Source of the DNA: Blastomussa wellsi
Taxonomy: Eukaryota > Cnidaria > Anthozoa > Scleractinia > Plerogyridae
Direction: 5' to 3'
Assembly (NCBI GenBank): GCA_947652115.1
Contig: OX393564.1
Location: 12,907,097-12,971,096 of the forward strand
DNA: 64,000 bases
The first letter of the stretch is position 1, and every line of letters starts with the position of its first letter. The notes under the pieces are model-generated. The model made no database searches. It had not been told where the DNA came from and saw only the letters and a program-made list of their open reading frames with translations. Below are positions 54,530 through 64,000 of this stretch, piece after piece. Made by a program: the position numbers and the translations under genes.

Positions 54530-57500
54530 GCGCAAATGTGCGCGCAGTGTTCTTATGACGAGAAGATCGTAATTTCAACGTTTCGCGGCACCCGCAATTT
54601 TTTAGCAAAAAATGAAATTTTTCGGAAGGTGAAAAAGTGATTTTTGGAACTTCGTCCGAATCGGCTGAAATTAAAGCGCAAATGTGCGCGCAGTGTTCTC
54701 ATGACGAGAACATCGTAATTTCAACGTTTCGCGGCACCCGCAATTTTTTAGCAAAAAATGAAATTTTTCGGAAGGCCAAAAAGTGATTTTTTGTAACTTC
54801 GTCCGAATCGGCTGAGATTAAAGCGCAAATGTGCGCGCAGTGCCTTTATCACGAGAACATCGTAATTTCAACGTTTTGCGGCACCCGCAATTTTTTAGCA
54901 AAAAATGAAATTTTTCGGAAGGCCAAAAAGTGATTTTTTGGAACTTCGTCCGAATCGGCTGAAATTAAAGCGCAAATGTGCGCGCAGTGTTCTCATGACG
55001 AGAACATCGCAATTTCAACGTTTTGCGGCACCCGCAATTTTTTAGCAAAAAATGAAATTTTTCGGAAGGCCAAAAAGTGATTTTTGGAACTTCGTCCGAA
55101 TCGGCTGAAATTAAAGCGCAAATGTGCGCGCAGTGTTCTTATGACGAGAACATCGTAATTTCAACGTTTCGCGGCACCCGCAATTTTTTAGCAAAAAATG
55201 AAATTTTTCGGAAGGCCAAAAAGTGATTTTTGGAACTTCGTCCGAATCGGCTAAAATTAAAGCGCAAATGTGCGCGCAGTGCCTTTATCACGAGAACATC
55301 GTAATTTCAACGTTTCGCGGCACCCGCAATTTTTTAGCAAAAAATGAAATTTTTCGGAAGGCCAAAAAGTGATTTTTTTGGAACTTCGTCCGAATCGGCT
55401 GAAATTAAAGCGCAAATGTGCGCGCAGTGCCTTTATCACGAGAACATCGTAATTTCAACGTTTTGCGGCACCCGCAATTTTTTTAGCAAAAAATGAAATT
55501 TTTCGGAAGGCCAAAAAGTGATTTTTTGGAACTTCGTCCGAATCGGCTGAAATTAAAGCGCAAATGTGCGCGCAGTGTTCTTATGACGAGAACATAATAA
55601 TTTCAACGTTTCGCGGTACCCGCAATTTTTTAGCAAAAAATAAAATTTTTCGGAAGGCCAAAAAGTGATTTTTTTGAACTTCGTCCGAATCGGCTGAAAT
55701 TAAAGCGCAAATGTGCGCACAGTGTTCTTATGACGAGAACATCGTAATTTCAACGTTTCGCGGCACCCGCAATTTTTTTAGCAAAAAATGAAATTTTTCG
55801 GAAGGCCAAAAAGTGATTTTTTGTAACTTCGTCCGAATCGGCTCAAATTAAAGCGCAAATGTGCGCGCAGTGTTCTTATGACGAGAACATCGTAATTTCA
55901 ACGTTTCGCGGCACCCGCAATTTTTTAGCAAAAAATGAAATTTTTCGGAAGGCCAAAAAGTGATTTTTTGGAACTTCGTCCGAATCGGCTGAAATTAAAG
56001 CGCAAATGTGCGCGCAGTGTTCTTGTGACGACAACATCGTAATTTCAACGTTTCGCGGCACCCGCAATTTTTTAGCAAAAAATGAAATTTTTCGGAAGGC
56101 CAAAAAGTGATTTTTGAAACTTCGTCCGAATCGGCTAAAATTAAAGCGCAAATGTGCGCGCAGTGCTTTTATCACGAGAACATCGTAATTGCAACGTTTC
56201 GCGGCATCCGCAATTTTTTAGCAAAAAATGAAATTTTTCGGAAGGCCAAAAAGTGATTTTTTGGAACTTCGTCCGAATCGGCTGAAATTAAAGCGCAAAT
56301 GTGCGCGCAGTGTTCTTATGACGAGAACATCGTAATTTCAACGTTTCGCGGCACCCGCAATTTTTTAGCAAAAAATGAAATTTTTCGGAAGGCCAAAAAG
56401 TGATTTTTTGTAACTTCGTCCAAATCGGCTGAAATTAAAGCGCAAATGTGCGCGCAGTGCCTTTATCACGAGAACATCGTAATTTCAACGTTTCGCGGCA
56501 CCCGCAATTTTTTAGCAAAAAATGAAATTTTTCGGAAGGCCAAAAAGTGATTTTTTGGAACTTCGTCCGAATCGGCTGAACTTAAAGCGCAAATGTGCGC
56601 GCAGTGTTCTTATGACGAGAACATCGTAATTTCAACGTTTCGTGGCACCCGCAATTTTTTAGCAAAAAATGAAATTTTTCGGAAGGCCAAAAAGTGATTT
56701 TTTGGAACTTCGTCCGAATCGGCTGAAATTAAAGCGCAAATGTGCGCGCAGTGTTCTTATGACGAGAACATCGTAATTTCAACGTTTCGCGGCACCCGCA
56801 ATTTTTTAGCAAAAAACGAAATTTTTCGGAAGGCCAAAAAGTGATTTTTGGAACTTCGTCCGAATCGGCTAAAATTAAAGCGCAAATGTGCGCGCAGTGC
56901 CTTTATCACGAGAACATCGTAATTTCAACGTTTCGCGGCACCCGCAATTTTTTAGCAAAAAATGAAATTTTTCGGAAGGCCAAAAAGAGATTTTTTGGAA
57001 CTTCGTCCGAATCGGCTGAAATTAAAGAGCAAATGTGCGCGCAGTGTTCTCATGACGAGAACATCGTAATTTCAACGTTTCGCGGCACCCGCAATTTTTT
57101 AGGAAAAAATTAAATTTTTCGGAAGGCCAAAAAGTGATTTTTTGGAACTTCGTCCGAATCGGCCAAAATTAAAGCGCAAATGTGCGCGCAGTGTTCTTAT
57201 GACGAGAAGATCGTAATTTCAACGTTTCGCGGCACCCGCAATTTTTTAGCAAAAAATGAAATTTTTCGGAAGGTGAAAAAGTGATTTTTGGAACTTCGTC
57301 CGAATCGGCTGAAATTAAAGCGCAAATGTGCGCGCAGTGTTCTCATGACGAGAACATCGTAATTTCAACGTTTCGCGGCACCCGCAATTTTTTAGCAAAA
57401 AATGAAATTTTTCGGAAGGCCAAAAAGTGATTTTTTGTAACTTCGTCCGAATCGGCTGAGATTAAAGCGCAAATGTGCGCGCAGTGCCTTTATCACGAGA

Positions 57501-59818
57501 ACATCGTAATTTCAACGTTTTGCGGCACCCGCAATTTTTTAGCAAAAAATGAAATTTTTCGGAAGGCCAAAAAGTGATTTTTTGGAACTTCGTCCGAATC
57601 GGCTGAAATTAAAGCGCAAATGTGCGCGCAGTGTTCTCATGACGAGAACATCGCAATTTCAACGTTTTGCGGCACCCGCAATTTTTTAGCAAAAAATGAA
57701 ATTTTTCGGAAGGCCAAAAAGTGATTTTTGGAACTTCGTCCGAATCGGCTGAAATTAAAGCGCAAATGTGCGCGCAGTGTTCTTATGACGAGAACATCGT
57801 AATTTCAACGTTTCGCGGCACCCGCAATTTTTTAGCAAAAAATGAAATTTTTCGGAAGGCCAAAAAGTGATTTTTGGAACTTCGTCCGAATCGGCTAAAA
57901 TTAAAGCGCAAATGTGCGCGCAGTGCCTTTATCACGAGAACATCGTAATTTCAACGTTTCGCGGCACCCGCAATTTTTTAGCAAAAAATGAAATTTTTCG
58001 GAAGGCCAAAAAGTGATTTTTTTGGAACTTCGTCCGAATCGGCTGAAATTAAAGCGCAAATGTGCGCGCAGTGCCTTTATCACGAGAACATCGTAATTTC
58101 AACGTTTTGCGGCACCCGCAATTTTTTTAGCAAAAAATGAAATTTTTCGGAAGGCCAAAAAGTGATTTTTTGGAACTTCGTCCGAATCGGCTGAAATTAA
58201 AGCGCAAATGTGCGCGCAGTGTTCTTATGACGAGAACATAATAATTTCAACGTTTCGCGGTACCCGCAATTTTTTAGCAAAAAATAAAATTTTTCGGAAG
58301 GCCAAAAAGTGATTTTTTTGAACTTCGTCCGAATCGGCTGAAATTAAAGCGCAAATGTGCGCACAGTGTTCTTATGACGAGAACATCGTAATTTCAACGT
58401 TTCGCGGCACCCGCAATTTTTTTAGCAAAAAATGAAATTTTTCGGAAGGCCAAAAAGTGATTTTTTGTAACTTCGTCCGAATCGGCTCAAATTAAAGCGC
58501 AAATGTGCGCGCAGTGTTCTTATGACGAGAACATCGTAATTTCAACGTTTCGCGGCACCCGCAATTTTTTAGCAAAAAATGAAATTTTTCGGAAGGCCAA
58601 AAAGTGATTTTTTGGAACTTCGTCCGAATCGGCTGAAATTAAAGCGCAAATGTGCGCGCAGTGTTCTTGTGACGACAACATCGTAATTTCAACGTTTCGC
58701 GGCACCCGCAATTTTTTAGCAAAAAATGAAATTTTTCGGAAGGCCAAAAAGTGATTTTTGAAACTTCGTCCGAATCGGCTAAAATTAAAGCGCAAATGTG
58801 CGCGCAGTGCTTTTATCACGAGAACATCGTAATTGCAACGTTTCGCGGCATCCGCAATTTTTTAGCAAAAAATGAAATTTTTCGGAAGGCCAAAAAGTGA
58901 TTTTTTGGAACTTCGTCCGAATCGGCTGAAATTAAAGCGCAAATGTGCGCGCAGTGTTCTTATGACGAGAACATCGTAATTTCAACGTTTCGCGGCACCC
59001 GCAATTTTTTAGCAAAAAATGAAATTTTTCGGAAGGCCAAAAAGTGATTTTTTGTAACTTCGTCCAAATCGGCTGAAATTAAAGCGCAAATGTGCGCGCA
59101 GTGCCTTTATCACGAGAACATCGTAATTTCAACGTTTCGCGGCACCCGCAATTTTTTAGCAAAAAATGAAATTTTTCGGAAGGCCAAAAAGTGATTTTTT
59201 GGAACTTCGTCCGAATCGGCTGAACTTAAAGCGCAAATGTGCGCGCAGTGTTCTTATGACGAGAACATCGTAATTTCAACGTTTCGTGGCACCCGCAATT
59301 TTTTAGCAAAAAATGAAATTTTTCGGAAGGCCAAAAAGTGATTTTTTGGAACTTCGTCCGAATCGGCTGAAATTAAAGCGCAAATGTGCGCGCAGTGTTC
59401 TTATGACGAGAACATCGTAATTTCAACGTTTCGCGGCACCCGCAATTTTTTAGCAAAAAACGAAATTTTTCGGAAGGCCAAAAAGTGATTTTTGGAACTT
59501 CGTCCGAATCGGCTAAAATTAAAGCGCAAATGTGCGCGCAGTGCCTTTATCACGAGAACATCGTAATTTCAACGTTTCGCGGCACCCGCAATTTTTTAGC
59601 AAAAAATGAAATTTTTCGGAAGGCCAAAAAGAGATTTTTTGGAACTTCGTCCGAATCGGCTGAAATTAAAGAGCAAATGTGCGCGCAGTGTTCTCATGAC
59701 GAGAACATCGTAATTTCAACGTTTCGCGGCACCCGCAATTTTTTAGGAAAAAATTAAATTTTTCGGAAGGCCAAAAAGTGATTTTTTGGAACTTCGTCCG
59801 AATCGGCCAAAATTAAAG
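54530..59818 (+). repeat. Higher-order repeat, two copies of about 2644 bp
   Basis: About 18 monomers (2644 bp) are duplicated: the rare variant GACGAGAAGATCG occurs near 54560 and 57204, and the long variant blocks at 55876-56175 and 58520-58819 match. A further partial copy appears at 63176-63475. The near-identity of the copies points to recent amplification or local conversion. Confidence 0.75.
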
Positions 59819-62800
59819 CGCAAATGTGCGCGCAGTGTTCTTATGACGAGAACATCGTAATTTCAACGTTTCGCGCCACCCGCAATTTTTTAGCAAAAAA
59901 TGAAATTTTTCGGAAGGCCAAAAAGTGATTTTTGTAACTTCGCCCGAATCGGCCGAAATTAAAGCGCAAATGTGCGCGCAGTGTTCTTATGACGAGAACA
60001 TCGTAATTTCAACGTTTCGCGGCACCCGCAATTTTTTAGCAAAAAATGAAATTTTTCGGAAGGCCAAAAAGTGATTTTTTGTAACTTCGTCCGAATCGGC
60101 TCAAATTAAAGCGCAAATGTGCGCGCAGTGCCTTTATCACGAGAACATCGTAATTTCAACGTTTCGCGGCACCCGCAATTTTTTAGCAAAAAATGAAATT
60201 TTTCGGAAGGCCAAAAAGTGATTTTTTGTAACTTCGTCCGAATCGGCTGAAATTAAAGCGCAAATGTGCGCGCAGTGTTCTTGTGACGAGAACATCGTAA
60301 TTTCAACGTTTCGCGGCACCCGCAATTTTTTAGCAAAAAATGAAATTTTTCGGAAGGCCAAAAAGTGATTTTTTGGAACTTCGTCCGAATCGGCTGAAAT
60401 TAAAGCGCAAATGTGCGCGCAGTGCCCTTATCACGACAACATCCTAATTTCAACGTTTCGCGGCACCCGCAATTTTTTAGGAAAAAATGAAATTTTTCGG
60501 AAGGCCAAAAAGTGATTTTTTGGAACTTCGTCCCAATCGGCTCAAATTAAAGCGCAAATGTGAGCGCAGTGTTCTTATGACGAGAACATCGTAATTTCAA
60601 CGTTTCGAAGCACCCGAAATTTTTTAGAAAAAAAAATGAAATTCAAAAAAGTGATTTTTTGGAACTTCGTCCGAATCGGTGAAATTAAAGCGCAAATGTG
60701 CGCGCAGTGCCCTTATAACCAGAACATCGTAATTTCAACGTTTCGCGGCACCCGCAATTTTTTAGCCAAAAATGAAATTTTTCGGAAAGCCAAAAAGTGA
60801 TTTTTTGGACTTCGTCCGAATCGGCTAAAATTACATCGTAATTTCAACGTTTCGCGGCACCCGCAATTTTTTAGCAAAAAATGAAATTTTTCGGAAGGCC
60901 AAAAAGTGATTTTTTTTAAACTTCGTCCGAATCGGCTGAGATTAAAGCGCAAATGTGCGCGCAGTGTTCTTATGACGAGAACATCGTAATTTCAACGTTT
61001 CGCGGCACCCGCAATTTTTTAGCAAAAAATGAAATTTTTCGGAAGGCCAAAAAGTGATTTTTTGTAACTTCGTCCGAATCGGCTGAAATTAAAGCGCAAA
61101 TGTGCGCGCAGTGCCTTTATCACGAGAACATCGTAATTTCAACGTTTCGCGGCACCCGCAATTTTTTAGCAAAAAATGAAATTTTTCGGAAGGCCAAAAA
61201 GTGATTTTTTGGAACTTCGTCCGAATCGGCTGAAATTAAAGCGCAAATGTGCGCGCAGTGTTGTTATGACGAGAACATCGTAATTTCAACGTTTCGCGGC
61301 ACCCGCAATTTTTTAGCAAAAAACGAAATTTTTCGGAAGGCCAAAAAGTGATTTTTTGGAACTTCGTCCGAATCGGCTGAAATTATTGCGCAAATGTGCG
61401 CGCAGTGTTCTTATGACGAGAACATCGTAATTTCAACGTTTCGCGGCACCCGCAATTTTTTAGCAAAAAATGAAATTTTTCGGAAGGCCAAAAAGTGATT
61501 TTTTTGGAACTTCGTCCGAATCGGCTGAAATTAAAGCGCAAATGTGCGCGCAGTGCCTTTATCACGACAACATCGTAATTTCAACGTTTTGCGGCACCCG
61601 CAATTTTTTAGCAAAAAATGAAATTTTTCGGAAGGCCAAAAAGTGATTTTTGGGACTTCGTCCGAATCGGCTGAAATTAAAGCGCAAATGTGCGCGCAGT
61701 GTTCTTATGACGAGAACATCGTAATTTCAACGTTTCGCGGCACCCGCAATTTTTTAGCAAAAAATGAAATTTTTCGGAAGGCCAAAAAGTGATTTTTTTG
61801 GAACTTCGTCCGAATCGGCTGAAATTAAAGCGCAAATGTGCGCGCAGTGCCTTTATCACGACAACATCGTAATTTCAACGTTTTGCGGCACCCGCAATTT
61901 TTTAGCAAAAAATGAAATTTTTCGGAAGGCCAAAAAGTGATTTTTTGGAACTTCGTCCGAATCGGCTAAAATTAAAGCGCAAATGTGCGCGCAGTGTTCT
62001 TATGACGAGAACATCGTAATTTCAACGTTTCGCGGCACCCGCAATTTTTTAGCAAAAAATGAAATTTTTCGGAAGGCCAAAAAGTGATTTTTTGGAACTT
62101 CGTCCGAATCGGCTGAAATTAAAGCGCAAATGTGCGCGCAGTGTTGTTATGACGAGAACATCGTAATTTCAACGTTTCGCGGCACCCGCAATTTTTTAGC
62201 AAAAAACGAAATTTTTCGGAAGGCCAAAAAGTGATTTTTGGAACTTCGTCCGAATCGGCTAAAATTAAAGCGCAAATGTGCGCGCAGTGCCTTTATCACG
62301 ACAACATCGTAATTGCAACGTTTCGCGGCATCCGCAATTTTTTAGCAAAAAATGAAATTTTTCGGAAGGCCAAAAAGTGATTTTTTGGAACTTCGTCCGA
62401 ATCGGCTGAAATTAAAGCGCAAATTTGCGCGCAGTGTTCTTATGACGAGAACATCGTAATTTCAACGTTTTGCGGCACCCGCAATTTTTTAGCAAAAAAT
62501 GAAATTTTTCGGAAGGCCAAAAAGTGATTTTTTGGAACTTCGTCCGAATCGGCTGAAATTAAAGCGCAAATGTGCGCGCAGTGTTGTTATGACGAGAACA
62601 TCGTAATTTCAACGTTTCACGGCACCCGCAATTTTTTAGCAAAAAACGAAATTTTTCGGAAGGCCAAAAAGTGATTTTTTGGAACTTCGTCCGAATCGGC
62701 TGAAATTATAGCGCAAATGTGCGCGCAGTGTTCTTATGACGAGAACATCGTAATTTCAACGTTTCGCGGCACCCGCAATTTTTTAGCAAAAAATGAAATT

Positions 62801-64000
62801 TTTCGGAAGGCCAAAAAGTGATTTTTTTGGAACTTCGTCCGAATCGGCTGAAATTAAAGCGCAAATGTGCGCGCAGTGCCTTTATCACGAGAACATCGTA
62901 ATTTCAACGTTTTGCGGCACCCGCAATTTTTTAGCAAAAAATGAAATTTTTCGGAAGGCCAAAAAGTGATTTTTTGGAACTTCGTCCGAATCGGCTGAAA
63001 TTAAAGCGCAAATGTGCGCGCAGTGTTCTTATGACGAGAACATAATAATTTCAACGTTTCGCGGTACCCGCAATTTTTTAGCAAAAAATGAAATTTTTCG
63101 GAAGGCCAAAAAGTGATTTTTTGTAACTTCGTCCGAATCGGCTCAAATTAAAGCGCAAATGTGCGCGCAGTGTTCTTATGACGAGAACATCGTAATTTCA
63201 ACGTTTCGCGGCACCCGCAATTTTTTAGCAAAAAATGAAATTTTTCGGAAGGCCAAAAAGTGATTTTTTGGAACTTCGTCCGAATCGGCTGAAATTAAAG
63301 CGCAAATGTGCGCGCAGTGTTCTTGTGACGACAACATCGTAATTTCAACGTTTCGCGGCACCCGCAATTTTTTAGCAAAAAATGAAATTTTTCGGAAGGC
63401 CAAAAAGTGATTTTTGAAACTTCGTCCGAATCGGCTAAAATTAAAGCGCAAATGTGCGCGCAGTGCTTTTATCACGAGAACATCGTAATTGCAACGTTTC
63501 GCGGCATCCGCAATTTTTTAGCAAAAAATGAAATTTTTCGGAAGGCCAAAAAGTGATTTTTTGGAACTTCGTCCGAATCGGCTGAAATTAAAGCGCAAAT
63601 GTGCGCGCAGTGTTCTCATGACGAGAACATCGTAATTTCAACGTTTCGCGGCACCCGCAATTTTTTAGCAAAAAATGAAATTTTTCGGAAGGCCAAAAAG
63701 TGATTTTTTGTAACTTCGTCCAAATCGGCTGAAATTAAAGCGCAAATGTGCGCGCAGTGCCTTTATCACGAGAACATCGTAATTTCAACGTTTCGCGGCA
63801 CCCGCAATTTTTTAGCAAAAAATGAAATTTTTCGGAAGGCCAAAAAGTGATTTTTTGGAACTTCGTCCGAATCGGCTGAACTTAAAGCGCAAATGTGCGC
63901 GCAGTGTTCTTATGACGAGAACATCGTAATTTCAACGTTTCGTGGCACCCGCAATTTTTTAGCAAAAAAATGAAATTTTTCGGAAGGCCAAAAAGTGATT

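Larger units (their letters stand above)
39448..64000 (+). repeat. Right array of the same 147-bp satellite
   Basis: Same monomer, same orientation and same variants as the left array, about 165 copies by length, running off the window. It contains long higher-order repeats and a recurrent shortened monomer lacking the TTTTTCGGAAGGC segment (read as GAAATTCAAAAAAGTGAT, for example near 39971, 44048, 46366 and 60645). The array starts mid-monomer, directly after a truncated LINE fragment. No gene is supported anywhere inside it. Confidence 0.98.

Noticed and set aside
39448..64000. Similar open frames in the right array
   Set aside because: Same cause: satellite sequence, identical peptides repeated, broken wherever a monomer has a one-base indel.

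Overview
The window looks like a repeat-rich stretch of an invertebrate nuclear genome, most likely an anthozoan cnidarian (coral or sea anemone). Reasons: a Maverick/Polinton (adintovirus-like) element whose accessory proteins are of the kind I associate with cnidarian Mavericks, spliced host exons, a LINE reverse-transcriptase fragment, MITEs, and repeats carrying degenerate hammerhead-ribozyme-like cores. The species assignment is inference; nothing here is prokaryotic.

Layout. (1) 1-10389 and 39448-64000 are two same-orientation arrays of one 147-bp satellite, with nested higher-order repeats and a 200-N gap at 6799-6998. (2) 10390-39447 is a non-satellite island; the satellite resumes at almost the same monomer phase on its far side. 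(3) The island begins with a tandem segmental duplication: unit 1 = 10390-29071, unit 2 = 29072-33258, and the first 44 bp of a third copy at 33259-33302. (4) Unit 1, but not unit 2, is split by a 14.9-kb Maverick at 11050-25957. It has 226-bp terminal inverted repeats, each containing a 146-bp hairpin, and is flanked by a 5-bp target duplication CAAAC. The unoccupied site is preserved in unit 2 at 29726-29730. (5) 33303-38500 is ordinary host DNA with exon-sized pieces of two minus-strand genes and several MITEs. (6) 38622-39447 is a LINE fragment split by a 271-bp foldback repeat and cut off at the satellite border.

The Maverick has a virus-like gene complement: a penton-like minor capsid protein, a PPPY/PSAP-bearing membrane protein, a 583-aa structural candidate, a coiled-coil membrane protein, the major capsid protein, an FtsK/HerA-type packaging ATPase, four small conserved proteins, a DD35E retroviral-type integrase, a small CxxC protein and a 1445-aa protein-primed DNA polymerase B. 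PolB and integrase would replicate and insert the DNA; capsid proteins and ATPase would build and fill a particle. No adenain-like protease gene was found. The TIRs are identical over 226 bp as read, and only two single-base frameshifts were seen, both in homopolymer runs, so the insertion is young and may be intact apart from consensus errors. Most of its genes share a TTTGAA-like motif and a TATA box unusually close to the start codon.

The other notable signal is the satellite: its period equals nucleosome-core length and each monomer carries CTTCGTCCGAATCGGCT, which matches the human CENP-B box at 12 of 17 positions.
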